This document shows, in pieces, positions 1-8,137 of a DNA stretch of 41,892 nt. Both the position numbers and the translations under genes were made by a program. The DNA comes from Mizugakiibacter sp. (lineage in GTDB: Bacteria > Pseudomonadota > Gammaproteobacteria > Xanthomonadales > Rhodanobacteraceae). The notes under the pieces are model-generated. The model searched no databases and was not told where the DNA came from. It worked only from the letters and a program-made list of their open reading frames with translations. The stretch's first letter is position 1; every line of letters begins with the position of its first letter. The DNA lies in NCBI GenBank assembly GCA_003233305.1, contig QILI01000047.1, forward strand, positions 1 to 41,892, written 5' to 3'.

Positions 1-1121
1 CCCTGGCTGATTTGGGTACGAACGACATAGTCCTGATAGGCCGGGATCGCGATAGCTGCCAAAATAGCCATAATCGGAATGAACAACACCCCGATTATGA
101 TCAGCACAATGGCCCAAACTGGTATCCCTCCAGCAGGCATCGCCTGCCCGGATTCCACCCGTCCCTCACGAAAGGCCCGTAGCGTACTGCTGCGAACCAC
201 CAGGGTGCCGGCCATCATGTCGTGCAGGGCCTGCTTGCGCTGGGTCCAGCCAATCATGAAATAACCGAAATACAGGATGATAGTCGAAACGAACGTTGCG
301 AAATAACGACCGCTAGCACGACCGAAATGGATACGCTCTCCGCTCAGATCTGTCACCGCCAGACCCAGCGCCAGCATTCCCGGCGTAGCCTGTAATTTCG
401 AGCTCTGAAACAGGGCTGCATATAGCCATGCTCCGGTAAAAGAAGCTAGAACCGAGGCACTATATCCGGCTAGAATCCCCGCCCCGCTCCCCACCAAAAT
501 ACCGGGCAGAATCCCGATCAACATCAAGACGTAATAGGCAAAGCTCAGAATCAGACCATCAATCAGCGCAGCCACCAGGCGCAACCAGAAGCCTCCATAC
601 AAACCCGGCAACTGGCCATGCAACGGCACCAACGTCCCCATCCCTGCTGCATTTTCATGGGCTGGCTCAGATGCAATCTGCACGGTATCCTGATGGGAGC
701 TCGTATCCAGGTCGAAAGATACATCGACGCCTTGTCGCCAATCGCCAACCGACAGCCAGGTTGTGGTGACATCCATGGATCGAACCTCAGCATCAGCAGG
801 AACGAACCCCCGATCAATCGCTGACTGCAACCAGGCCGCAATAACCGGTCCATGGGTCTGGCCCTGATATCGCAGCCAGAATCGACCCCCGGTTTCAGGC
901 GTCACTTCGACTTCGATACCGGCTTCGGCCAAAGCCTGGGCTTGCCGCTTCACGTGTTCTTGTGCAGTCGCTTTCAAGCTCATCGGCAAACGGGCCTTTA
1001 CCTCTGCCGCAAAAGCTTCCGGCGATTTCTTCATCATCGCCGCCACCCGCGTCCAAATCGAATCGGCGTTTTCCTGATCCCGTACCGAGCCAGTCAAAGT
1101 CAAGGTATACAACATATCCAT
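1..1121 (-). CDS. GYF_2-like / RDD / pilin-helix membrane protein (C-terminus cut by window edge)
   Basis: This leftward gene runs off the window, so only about 373 N-terminal codons are visible. The start is ATG at 1121, with a GGGGGG tract just upstream as ribosome binding site. Residues 1-75 form a small alpha/beta segment I do not recognise. Residues 80-129 (FWLRYQGQTHGPV...WLSVGDW) resemble a GYF_2/DUF4339 domain. Residues 172-310 are an RDD membrane domain, with Arg181, Asp188 and the later Asp301 in the expected places and several hydrophobic helices. After a Gly/Pro linker a last helix (334-358) runs into AAIAIPAYQDYVVR, which closely matches the N-terminal helix of type IV major pilins but without a GFTLIE prepilin cleavage site. 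RDD proteins are membrane proteins of mostly unknown function. A membrane-anchored, pilin-like accessory protein is my inference. Confidence 0.75.
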   Translation of the reverse strand, partial: MDMLYTLTLTGSVRDQENADSIWTRVAAMMKKSPEAFAAEVKARLPMSLKATAQEHVKRQAQALAEAGIEVEVTPETGGRFWLRYQGQTHGPVIAAWLQSAIDRGFVPADAEVRSMDVTTTWLSVGDWRQGVDVSFDLDTSSHQDTVQIASEPAHENAAGMGTLVPLHGQLPGLYGGFWLRLVAALIDGLILSFAYYVLMLIGILPGILVGSGAGILAGYSASVLASFTGAWLYAALFQSSKLQATPGMLALGLAVTDLSGERIHFGRASGRYFATFVSTIILYFGYFMIGWTQRKQALHDMMAGTLVVRSSTLRAFREGRVESGQAMPAGGIPVWAIVLIIIGVLFIPIMAILAAIAIPAYQDYVVRTQISQ

Positions 1122-1172
1122 CGCAGTCCCCCCGAATGCGCGTTGACGTGCTAATGCGCCTACCATAGCGCT

Positions 1173-1373
1173 ATGCGTATACATATCAATGGTAAACCCC
1201 GGGAGTGCCCGGCCCAGACCACCCTGCTGCAGTTGCTCGAACACAGCGGCTACGACTCGCGTCGGGTTGCCGTAGAAATCAATCTCGAAATCATACCCAG
1301 GAGCATCCACGCCAAGTGCCTACTCCAAGAGGACGACCGCATCGAAATCATCCATGCCGTAGGGGGAGGATGA
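1173..1373 (+). CDS. thiS: ThiS sulfur-carrier protein
   Basis: This is the small ubiquitin-like sulfur carrier for thiazole synthesis. Its C-terminal glycine is adenylylated, converted to thiocarboxylate and used by ThiG. The 66-residue protein has the ThiS pattern: MRIHINGKPRE at the start, the mid-region VAVEINLEIIPRS, the acidic DDRIEIIHAVGG near the end, and a terminal Gly-Gly-Gly. One extra Gly follows the usual GG, so the exact mature end is uncertain. No clear Shine-Dalgarno sequence precedes the ATG, which ends a 12-nt palindrome (1164-1175). The gene diverges from the RDD-type gene. Its usual partner thiG lies 1.18 kb downstream instead of directly adjacent, which is unusual. The family call is secure. 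Confidence 0.93.
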   Translation: MRIHINGKPRECPAQTTLLQLLEHSGYDSRRVAVEINLEIIPRSIHAKCLLQEDDRIEIIHAVGGG

Positions 1374-1626
1374 AGCATTGTGCCGGCAATCTTCTGGCGG
1401 CTAAGCGCACGGTGCTGAGAGTATCCACCCCACCAGGTCGAGGGCCGAGTGGGGTGGCGAGCGCGTGAGACGCGAGTCCGCAACAGTCGGTGAAAAACCA
1501 TCAGGTAAAACCAACCGGCACTGCAAACGCTATCGCTCCAGCACACCCACCACACCTAGTCTTGCCACCGATAGTGGGGGGGGGGGTAGACTGACAAAAG
1601 TCAACCAGGATGAATGAGGGGTATTC
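1374..1626 (+). other. Dyad-rich intergenic region, possible structured RNA or leader
   Basis: I see no convincing coding sequence here. Several complementary segments nest or cross. The 7-mer GTGCCGG at 1380-1386 pairs with CCGGCAC at 1515-1521. GTGCTG at 1412-1417 pairs with CAGCAC at 1539-1544. A perfect 9-bp hairpin pairs CCACCCCAC (1425-1433) with GTGGGGTGG (1449-1457). A CGCG/CGCG hairpin follows at about 1462-1474. The region could be a leader of the downstream secreted-protein gene or an independent small RNA. I could not match it to a known family by eye. Confidence 0.4.
1576..1586 (+). repeat. Homopolymeric G11 tract
   Basis: Eleven consecutive G residues lie 40 nt upstream of the start codon at 1627. 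Tracts of this length are slippage-prone in many bacteria. The position upstream of a surface or secreted gene would suit expression phase variation, but that is inference. The tract length could also vary through sequencing error. Confidence 0.85.
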
Positions 1627-2166
1627 ATGATGAACACACTATTTGGCAGCACCCGAGTGTGGCGGGTAATAGGCTTTGTTTTACTGGGGGTATGGAGTAG
1701 CGGCAGTATGGCAGCGCCGGCCCAAAACACCACCACCTACTCGGCCATGCAGGCCAAGGTAGAAACCCAACTTGCGAGCCGCAACGCGCAATGCTTCACT
1801 CGTTGCATCAAGACCTATCGTACGAAAAACGGACTAAAGCTGGTGGTGCTCGACCAGAACGGTAAAGTCTATACCATCAAGCATATCCCATTGGTTGCCG
1901 GTACTAAGCTGTTAGCAATCGGTCACGGATCGACATCTTCACCATCATACGCATCCTCGTACGGTGCGCCGGGGACCGCGCAAACACAGACGATTACGGT
2001 GAGTTCGAACTCCCAATCGTCAACGTACATTGTCATTCAGGGTGGCAAACGCTATGCAATAACCATCACCACAACGTTTGTCTATGAGAATGGTGTACTT
2101 ATTGACGTCTACACCACCACCAGTAAGGTCCTGCTGACTTCCTCGCCAGAACTTCCGTCTTTGTAA
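1627..2166 (+). CDS. Secreted protein of unknown function
   Basis: I do not recognise this 179-residue protein. It has a clear Sec signal peptide: a basic N-terminus, a hydrophobic stretch at about residues 12-29, and probable cleavage after GSMA. The mature part begins with a possible helix containing two cysteines (around 57-61, QCFTRC) that could form a disulfide. A short KLVVLDQNGKVYTIKHIP segment follows, then a long Ser/Thr/Tyr/Gln-rich, beta-prone region. The start ATG (or the next ATG codon) is preceded by GAGGGG. The gene sits alone between thiS and thiG, preceded by a structured leader and a G11 tract and followed by a strong terminator. It is therefore its own transcription unit. 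A periplasmic or surface location is inferred from the signal peptide only. Confidence 0.7.
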   Translation: MMNTLFGSTRVWRVIGFVLLGVWSSGSMAAPAQNTTTYSAMQAKVETQLASRNAQCFTRCIKTYRTKNGLKLVVLDQNGKVYTIKHIPLVAGTKLLAIGHGSTSSPSYASSYGAPGTAQTQTITVSSNSQSSTYIVIQGGKRYAITITTTFVYENGVLIDVYTTTSKVLLTSSPELPSL

Positions 2167-2189
2167 TCCAGACCGACAGCGTAGTATCC

Positions 2190-2220
2190 AAGGCCAGGCA
2201 GCCAAAGCTGCCTGGCCTTT
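2190..2220 (+). terminator. Strong intrinsic terminator after the secreted-protein gene
   Basis: A perfect 13-bp stem (2190-2202 with 2207-2219) encloses the loop CAAA and is followed by TTTAT. It lies 24 nt after the stop codon of the 179-residue protein and should separate it from thiG. Confidence 0.85.
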
Positions 2221-2557
2221 ATCATTTCCTACCTGAACAGCGACCAATGTATCTGCGTTACCGTTTTCGTGAACTTCGTCGCCGAAGCCATGCGAGCCGG
2301 GATTGTGTCCGTCTGGATCAGGATTCCGGTACGTTTATATGAACAGCGAAGGGGCACCCGATATCTTCCCCACCCACCTATCCTGTCACTCATTCGAACG
2401 ATCTTTCAACCCAATCCACGAGCTTCCTACACGCGTCGAGCCGGTCGTTCGCGTTCCCATTATCTGAACCGTACTTCAACAAGCCGTCCGAAGTTTCGAT
2501 TCGACGCCAGCTGCGCAACAATACGCCCTACCCGCTTACTGTATTGTCAACACATAC
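2221..2557 (+). other. Intergenic region upstream of thiG
   Basis: This 337-bp stretch has no gene I can support. A 131-codon open frame starting at 2269 runs into thiG in another frame, has arginine/proline/serine-rich composition and lacks a ribosome binding site. The thiG promoter must lie here because a strong terminator precedes it. I could not assign -35/-10 boxes with confidence. Confidence 0.4.
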
Positions 2558-3364
2558 ATGGAACCTCGCATGCCCCAACCTGCCGCCTCTCAACCCCTGC
2601 TCATCGCTGGCCACAGCTATCGTTCACGTCTGCTCATCGGTACGGGCAAGTATCGGGATCTTGAAGAGACCCGTTTAGCCTGTGAGGCGGCAGAGACAGA
2701 AATCGTCACTGTAGCCATCCGCCGAACCAATATCGGCCAGGAGCCCGGACAACCTAGTCTGCTTGATGCCCTGCCCCCGGATCGCTACACCTTGTTGCCG
2801 AATACCGCCGGCTGTTTCGATGCTGAGGAAGCCGTACGCACTTGCCGGCTTGCCCGGGAGCTGCTTGATGGTCGCAAGCTGGTCAAGCTGGAAGTCTTAG
2901 GCGACCGCAAGACGCTCTACCCTGATGTGGTCGAAACCCTCAAAGCCGCTGAACAATTGGTGGCTGACCACTTCGATGTGATGGTCTATACCTCGGATGA
3001 CCCCATCCTGGCGCGCCAGCTGGAAGAAATCGGCTGCGTGGCGGTCATGCCGCTGGCGGCACCGATCGGCTCGGGCCTGGGCATTCAGAACCGCTATACC
3101 TTGCTGGAAATCGTCGAAAACGCCAAGGTTCCGGTTATCGTCGATGCCGGTGTGGGAACCGCTTCAGATGCCGCCATAGCGATGGAACTGGGTTGTGACG
3201 GAGTGTTGATGAATACCGCAATCGCCGCAGCCCGTGAACCGATACGTATGGCCCAGGCCATGAAGCTGGCGGTGGCAGCAGGGCGGCAAGCGTATCTGGC
3301 CGGTCGGATTCCGCGCCGACGTTACGCCAGTGCCTCCAGTCCAATCGATGGCACGATTGGATGA
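2558..3364 (+). CDS. thiG: Thiazole synthase ThiG
   Basis: ThiG is a TIM-barrel enzyme that forms thiazole phosphate from 1-deoxy-D-xylulose-5-phosphate, dehydroglycine and ThiS thiocarboxylate. Family marks include [10 protein letters not shown] near residue 23, RRTNIGQ, and NTAGC at about 82. [10 protein letters not shown] contains Lys110, the expected Schiff-base lysine. [15 protein letters not shown] and [14 protein letters not shown], the phosphate-binding loops, follow, then the C-terminal region ending near [10 protein letters not shown]. The length (268 residues) is normal. Two starts are possible: ATG 2558, or ATG 2570, which has a weak GGAA upstream. The conserved core begins after both. 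The stop codon overlaps the trmB start (ATGA), so the two genes are probably co-transcribed and translationally coupled. Confidence 0.95.
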   Translation: MEPRMPQPAASQPLLIAGHSYRSRLLIGTGKYRDLEETRLACEAAETEIVTVAIRRTNIGQEPGQPSLLDALPPDRYTLLPNTAGCFDAEEAVRTCRLARELLDGRKLVKLEVLGDRKTLYPDVVETLKAAEQLVADHFDVMVYTSDDPILARQLEEIGCVAVMPLAAPIGSGLGIQNRYTLLEIVENAKVPVIVDAGVGTASDAAIAMELGCDGVLMNTAIAAAREPIRMAQAMKLAVAAGRQAYLAGRIPRRRYASASSPIDGTIG

Positions 3365-4080
3365 GTGGCATGTCTGAACCCACCCCGGCCAGTACGATTT
3401 CAGCCGCCAAGTCGCACCGTATACGCAGCTTTGTCCGTCGCGAAGGCCACTTTACCCCTGCGCAACAACGGGCTTTCGCCCAGCACTGGCAACACTATGG
3501 CCTTGATTACACAGGCCAACTCCGCGATTTTGATATTGTTTTCAATCGTCAGGCTCCCCGGGTACTGGAAATCGGCTTCGGCAATGGTGAGGCCATGGCT
3601 TGGGCGGTGGCACATGACCCAGATCGTGATCATATCGGTATCGACGTACACCGCCCTGGGGTAGGCAGACTTCTCAATATGCTGGCCGCACAAACTGCTG
3701 TCCATGCTCGCGTCTACAACCATGACGCTGTAGAAATTCTGCAACATGAAATCGCTCCCGGCTCACTCGATGAGGTGCGTATCTTGTTTCCCGACCCTTG
3801 GCAAAAAAAACGACACCATAAACGGAGACTGATTCAACCAACTTTTGTCGCCCTGCTGGAACAACGAATCAGACCCGGTGGATTGTTGCATCTGGCCACC
3901 GACTGGGCCGATTATGCCGAATACATGTTTACGGTAATGGATGCTGCACCCGCTTGGCGTAATCGAGCCGGACCCGGTCAAGCCTCTTCACGACCACCCT
4001 GGCGCATTGCCACCCGTTTTGAACAACGTGGCCTGCGACTCGGACACGGGGTCTGGGATTTGCTCTACGATCGACGTTAA
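3361..4080 (+). CDS. trmB: tRNA (guanine-N7-)-methyltransferase TrmB
   Basis: TrmB methylates G46 in the variable loop of tRNAs using S-adenosylmethionine. This 239-residue protein shows the SAM-binding motif [14 protein letters not shown] at about residues 69-82, followed by [12 protein letters not shown]. The family signature [14 protein letters not shown], rich in basic residues for tRNA binding, lies at about 143-156. The C-terminal substrate-binding region contains [12 protein letters not shown]. The start overlaps the thiG stop as ATGA; an alternative ATG lies three codons in. thiG-trmB pairing is seen in many gammaproteobacteria, so the context fits. Nothing appears broken. Confidence 0.95.
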   Translation: MSGMSEPTPASTISAAKSHRIRSFVRREGHFTPAQQRAFAQHWQHYGLDYTGQLRDFDIVFNRQAPRVLEIGFGNGEAMAWAVAHDPDRDHIGIDVHRPGVGRLLNMLAAQTAVHARVYNHDAVEILQHEIAPGSLDEVRILFPDPWQKKRHHKRRLIQPTFVALLEQRIRPGGLLHLATDWADYAEYMFTVMDAAPAWRNRAGPGQASSRPPWRIATRFEQRGLRLGHGVWDLLYDRR

Positions 4081-4109
4081 AACCATTTCAGCACGGGGAG
4101 TCTCACACG

Positions 4110-5969
4110 GTGCATGACGCTGGCACGCTGACACTGACCACCGACATGGTGCTGGTGCTCGGTTTGGTGTTGTTCACTGTGATCATGCTGGTGCTTGAAT
4201 GGCTGCGCGCCGATGTAGTCGCACTGGTGGTACTGATCACCCTCGGCATCACCGGGCTGGTTCCCGGCGATCATGTATTCGGGGGATTTTCCAGCTTCGG
4301 CGTAATGGCTATCATGGCCGTGATGATTATGGGTGTCGGACTGGACCGAACCGGTGCCTTGAACGCAGTGGCCGGCTTTATCATGCGTCTCTCCAGGGGC
4401 TTGGAATCACGACTGTCGCTGGCCATCAACGCCACGGCCACGGTAATGAGTTCAGTGATTCCCAGCCAGGCGTTGGCCAGCTTGATGATTCCGGTCACCA
4501 GCCGCATCTCGGCCCGTACCGGGGTACCGATGTCGCGTTTGCTGTTACCCATGGCCTACGTGATTCTCACCGGCACCAGCACCACCTTGATCGGTAATAG
4601 TCCGCTGATCATGCTTAACGATTTGATCGCCAGTGCCAACCGGAACCTGCCACCCGGTGCCGATACCATTCCACAATTCGGAATATTCAGCGTAACCCCG
4701 GTCGGCATCATCCTGGCCATTACCGGGGTGGTGTTCTTTGCTGTTTTTACTCGCCGGCTGTTCCGCAATGCTCCCGATGAGAGCCGTAATGTCACGCCTA
4801 CCCGTACAGAAAGCTATTTTGCCGAAACCTACAATATCCGTGGTGACGTGTACGAGCTTATCGTGACATCGGAAAGCCCATTGGTTGGCATGAGCATTCT
4901 CGAGGCGGAGCGCCTGCACGACGCCCCTCTCATCCTGGCCATCAAGAATGGCAATGAAGCGCGTCTGGCCCCACCGGCCGATCAGATGATCTGGGTAGGT
5001 ACCGTTCTCGGTGTCATGGGTACCCGCAACCAGGTGGCCGCATTCTCCAATCAGCAACTATGTCGGCTTTCACCACGCTTACGTAATCTCGGAGACATGT
5101 TCAATGCCGCACTCGCCGGCATTTCCGAAGCGGTGGTTCCTCCGGGTTCACGTTTTATCAAACAAAGTATCGGTGACCTGCATTTACGTCGTCACTATGG
5201 CATCTCAGTATTAGCTGTGAACCGTGGGGAACAAGTTTTTCGGGAAAATCTACGTGCCGTCAATCTCCGTGCTGGTGACACCCTGGTACTGCACAGCAGC
5301 TGGAACGATCTGAAGTCTCCACGTCAGGACCACGATATTGTCGTGGTCACCGACCTGCCCGAGGAAGAGGCGCGTCCGGGCAAGATCCGCGAGGCCCTGT
5401 TCTTCTTTTTCCTGGCCAAGGGACTGGCCCTGTTCAGCCCGCTGCCCTTGCCCGTTTCCCTGATGGTCGGTGCCGTAGGCATGCTGGTTACCGGGGTCAT
5501 CACCCCCGACGAGGCCTATCGGGGAGTCAATTGGAAGACCATCTTTATCATCGCCTGCCTGATCCCCCTGGGTTGGGCTATGGACACGACGGGGGCAGCC
5601 ACCTGGCTGAGCCAGCAATTGATGCAGCATATTGGTGGGCTTCCACAATGGGCCATCCAGGCCATGATTGCACTGATTACCTTGGCCTTCTCACAAGTGA
5701 TGATGAATGTCGGGGCGATCGTGGTAATGATCCCCATCGCGATCAATGTGGCTCTGTCCACCGGCGGCAACCCGATCGCCTACATCATGATCACGGCAAT
5801 GGCCGTCTCCAGCACCTTCCTCATCTCCAGTGCCCATCCGGCCTTGACCATGGTTGCCGGACCCGGCGGCTATCGTCCGCGTGACTTTCTACGCATCGGC
5901 CTGCCCTTGACGCTGGTCTATCTGGCCGTATTGATCGTAGCCGTCAATCTGATCTACGCAGGCCCTTGA
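4110..5969 (+). CDS. SLC13/ArsB-superfamily permease with central RCK_C (TrkA-C) domains
   Basis: This 619-residue protein is a predicted ion or anion transporter of the inner membrane. It begins with a hydrophobic half of several helices (about 10-210), including the SQALASLMIPV and GTSTTLIGNSP motifs seen in SLC13-type permeases. A central soluble region (about 225-410) looks like two RCK_C domains (YELIVTSESPLVGMSILEAERL and VPPGSRFIKQSIGDLHLRRHYGISVLAVNRG). A second hydrophobic half follows (about 425-619). GTG 4110 is preferred as start because GGGGAG precedes it by nine bases. The substrate cannot be read from sequence; sulfate, dicarboxylates and other anions are possible in this family. 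It lies 29 bp after trmB on the same strand. Confidence 0.85.
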   Translation: MHDAGTLTLTTDMVLVLGLVLFTVIMLVLEWLRADVVALVVLITLGITGLVPGDHVFGGFSSFGVMAIMAVMIMGVGLDRTGALNAVAGFIMRLSRGLESRLSLAINATATVMSSVIPSQALASLMIPVTSRISARTGVPMSRLLLPMAYVILTGTSTTLIGNSPLIMLNDLIASANRNLPPGADTIPQFGIFSVTPVGIILAITGVVFFAVFTRRLFRNAPDESRNVTPTRTESYFAETYNIRGDVYELIVTSESPLVGMSILEAERLHDAPLILAIKNGNEARLAPPADQMIWVGTVLGVMGTRNQVAAFSNQQLCRLSPRLRNLGDMFNAALAGISEAVVPPGSRFIKQSIGDLHLRRHYGISVLAVNRGEQVFRENLRAVNLRAGDTLVLHSSWNDLKSPRQDHDIVVVTDLPEEEARPGKIREALFFFFLAKGLALFSPLPLPVSLMVGAVGMLVTGVITPDEAYRGVNWKTIFIIACLIPLGWAMDTTGAATWLSQQLMQHIGGLPQWAIQAMIALITLAFSQVMMNVGAIVVMIPIAINVALSTGGNPIAYIMITAMAVSSTFLISSAHPALTMVAGPGGYRPRDFLRIGLPLTLVYLAVLIVAVNLIYAGP

Positions 5970-6057
5970 CAAAAAAATGAACTGATGGGGTGCCCCAGTC
6001 CATGGGCTTAACTCGCACATCGCATCAGCATGGTGCCGCTCGGTAGCTGTGCCAAGC

Positions 6058-6387
6058 TCAATCCAGCCAAACTACATCGTCAACAACGCGAATGGGCACC
6101 GTCTGCAAACCTTCGCCCCGGCACGGGCCGCCTAGGCAGGTGCCATCGGCAACGTCAAAACTGGCCCCATGCGCTGCACAAGTCATCACCCCGCGCTTGA
6201 TCAGGAACTTGCCTGGCGCCCAATCCAGTCGACGGCCGGCATGGGGGCAGACATTGCTATAAGCATGCTGCTGGTCCTTTTGACGGATCAGAATCACCGA
6301 CTTCCCATCGCTCAAAGCCACCGTCAAAGCCCCAGTATCGGGAACCTCTGCCAAACGGCACAGGCACTGTTCAGTTACATCAGGCAT
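6058..6387 (-). CDS. Small Rieske-type [2Fe-2S] ferredoxin
   Basis: This 109-residue soluble protein has both cluster-binding motifs of Rieske ferredoxins: CPHAG (Cys47, His49) and CAAHG (Cys70, His73). They are separated by a short loop typical of the nitrite-reductase-small-subunit/NirD-like group. The C-terminal VPIRVVDDVVWL matches the last strand. A longer frame could start at GTG 6426, but ATG 6387 gives the normal family N-terminus (MPDVTEQCLCRLAEVP). The partner oxidoreductase is not in the window, so the electron-transfer role is generic. It converges on the SLC13-type gene and diverges from a small membrane-protein gene, whose start is only about 50 bp away. Confidence 0.85.
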   Translation of the reverse strand: MPDVTEQCLCRLAEVPDTGALTVALSDGKSVILIRQKDQQHAYSNVCPHAGRRLDWAPGKFLIKRGVMTCAAHGASFDVADGTCLGGPCRGEGLQTVPIRVVDDVVWLD

Positions 6388-6437
6388 GATAGTAGAGTCC
6401 GCGTGCCCAATGCGGCACTCTGGCACGGAGTAAACCC

Positions 6438-6740
6438 ATGCGAACTCAAACTTTCATCCTCCGACCTCCAAGCAGCAAACTTGGCCGGATCCTGTGGCTG
6501 CTGACGGGCTTCGTGCTGCTCGCCTTGGTTTTCGTGTTCGGATTCATCATTGCCATGATTGTACTTGGAGTATTCAGTGTGGCCTTTCTGGTGCGCCAGA
6601 TCGTCCGACCACGCAATCCTGTATCGGCAACCGTCTCCCCCCCACCACCCCCTGTCCCACCCCAAGGTTCGGAGCAAAATCACAACATCATCGAAGGTGA
6701 GTTTGTGGTGGTTCAGGATAAGCGTCCGCCACCCCCTTGA
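6438..6740 (+). CDS. Small membrane protein with proline-rich tail
   Basis: I do not recognise the family. The 100-residue product has a basic N-terminus and a 43-residue hydrophobic region (about 15-57) that can form two transmembrane helices. A proline-rich segment (SPPPPPVPP) and a short tail follow, containing NIIEGEFVVV and ending in PPPP. A good ribosome binding site (GGAG, seven bases before ATG) supports it. The IIEGEF-type tail occurs in small conserved membrane proteins of other gammaproteobacteria as far as I recall, but I assign no function. It starts back-to-back with the Rieske gene and converges on the ABC operon. Confidence 0.7.
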   Translation: MRTQTFILRPPSSKLGRILWLLTGFVLLALVFVFGFIIAMIVLGVFSVAFLVRQIVRPRNPVSATVSPPPPPVPPQGSEQNHNIIEGEFVVVQDKRPPPP

Positions 6741-6820
6741 GGACCGCAAGGCCCTCCACACCCCAAGTGCACCACACTGCAGAGTTGTCCGGCAGGCATT
6801 TGTCATCGTATCGCACCCAT

Positions 6821-8125
6821 TTACAACTCACGCAAGGCAACCGTTACCGGCACTCTTGCCGCACGTAGCGCCGGGAACAGCCCTCCCACCAGACCGATGG
6901 CCAAAGCCCACTTCAGCCCACTGAAAAGTAGCTCTGGAGTTACCCGGAACTGAAAGACCAACTGGCTGAAATTACTCCCCAATGTGGATACGGTATAGCC
7001 ATTGAAAAGTAGCCAGGCAATGCCACCACCAAGCAAGCCACCCAATGCCGCCAGAAGCATCGCCTCCAGCAGTACCGCCGCGGCCACCGGCAGGCCGCCA
7101 AAGCCAAGTGCCCGTAGCGTAGCAATCTCGCGTGACCGGTCGGACACGGCGGCATACATGGTGTTGAGAGCACCGAATACCGCTCCGATCGCCATGATCA
7201 AGGCCACCGTAAAGCCGACGATACGAATCGTTTTGGTCAAGCGTCCGGACTGCGCCGCATAGTACTTCTGCGTGGTCTGGACCTGAACTTTCAATCGGGG
7301 GTCGGATTTGAGAGCTGCCCTGAATACGGGCAATGCCCCCGGGCTAAGCAGGCGCACCGTGACCGATTGATAACCACCCCGGGAAAATGCCGAGGCCACC
7401 GTATCCGCATCGGCCCAAAGCTCAGAATCATGGGCGTCCCCAGCTTCGAAGATTCCGACAACCTTCCAGGGCTGGCTGCCCAATTGTACTGAATCACCCA
7501 GGCTGAGACCGGCAAACTGCTGCTCTGCACCGATCCCTACGTCCAGTTCCCGAAAACCCGGTCGGAACTTGCGTCCTTTTACCATGTGAATCCCCGGTCG
7601 CACCGTCCAGGCGGCACGACCCACTCCCCGCAATTGCACATTGGCAGTCGTCCCGCTGCTCTTTTTCGGAAGATTCACGATCACCACTAGTTCCGGGGAT
7701 GCCAAGGGTTGACCTTTGGCATTATCGGCGATACCGGGTTTCTGCTGAATTAAGGTGACATCGCTGCGAGTGAGACCCGAAGCCAGTTCGCCGGTTGCCC
7801 CGGCCCGCAGCACAATAGCGGTATCCGAACTCCCGGTACTGTCCAAGACTTGGGTTAGACCTTCGCTCATCGCCAACAGCGCAACCAACACACCGACTAC
7901 CCCGGCAATACCTATCAGAATGACCAACGAAGCACCGATGCGTTGCGACAAGGTGGTCAAGCCGAGGCGCAGAATGGCCAGGGTCCGACGACCTTGGCGG
8001 CTTACTCCCAACAGTATCCCGAGTGCTCCGAGCAACGCCAGCAACGCCCACCAGGGCAAAAGAAACCAAATCACCAGTCCTACTGCAAGTAACAGGGTAA
8101 GGGCAATATTCGACACGATTCGCAT
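6821..8125 (-). CDS. FtsX/MacB-type ABC transporter permease (second permease)
   Basis: This 434-residue inner-membrane protein has N-terminal hydrophobic helices and an anchor at about residues 60-90. A large periplasmic MacB_PCD-like region (about 90-290) is followed by the three-helix FtsX domain at the C-terminus. That domain includes ALNTMYAAVSDRSREIATLRALGF, the classic MacB/LolC-type permease motif, and the final GLFPALRAARVPVTVALREL. It is the last gene of a leftward operon with a second permease, an ATPase and a periplasmic adaptor. The protein probably pairs with the 8138-9301 product as a heterodimer driven by the 9330-10022 ATPase. Cargo is unknown; MacAB-like systems move substrates from periplasm to outside or handle lipids and peptides. 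Confidence 0.9.
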   Translation of the reverse strand: MRIVSNIALTLLLAVGLVIWFLLPWWALLALLGALGILLGVSRQGRRTLAILRLGLTTLSQRIGASLVILIGIAGVVGVLVALLAMSEGLTQVLDSTGSSDTAIVLRAGATGELASGLTRSDVTLIQQKPGIADNAKGQPLASPELVVIVNLPKKSSGTTANVQLRGVGRAAWTVRPGIHMVKGRKFRPGFRELDVGIGAEQQFAGLSLGDSVQLGSQPWKVVGIFEAGDAHDSELWADADTVASAFSRGGYQSVTVRLLSPGALPVFRAALKSDPRLKVQVQTTQKYYAAQSGRLTKTIRIVGFTVALIMAIGAVFGALNTMYAAVSDRSREIATLRALGFGGLPVAAAVLLEAMLLAALGGLLGGGIAWLLFNGYTVSTLGSNFSQLVFQFRVTPELLFSGLKWALAIGLVGGLFPALRAARVPVTVALREL

Positions 8126-8137
8126 GGACTTTCTCCG

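Noticed and set aside
1402-1440. TPP riboswitch upstream of thiG
   Set aside because: The bases GCTGAGAGTAT...ACCC look like part of a thi box, but the required CTGATCTGGATAATGCCAGCG half and the flanking helices are absent, and the position is not directly upstream of thiG.
1460-1500. Cobalamin riboswitch core
   Set aside because: GTCCGCAACAGT resembles part of the core, but the B12 box and the usual GGGAA segment are missing.
2269-2664. 131-codon open frame before thiG
   Set aside because: It overlaps the thiG N-terminus in another frame, has an unusual Arg/Pro/Ser composition, and lacks a ribosome binding site.
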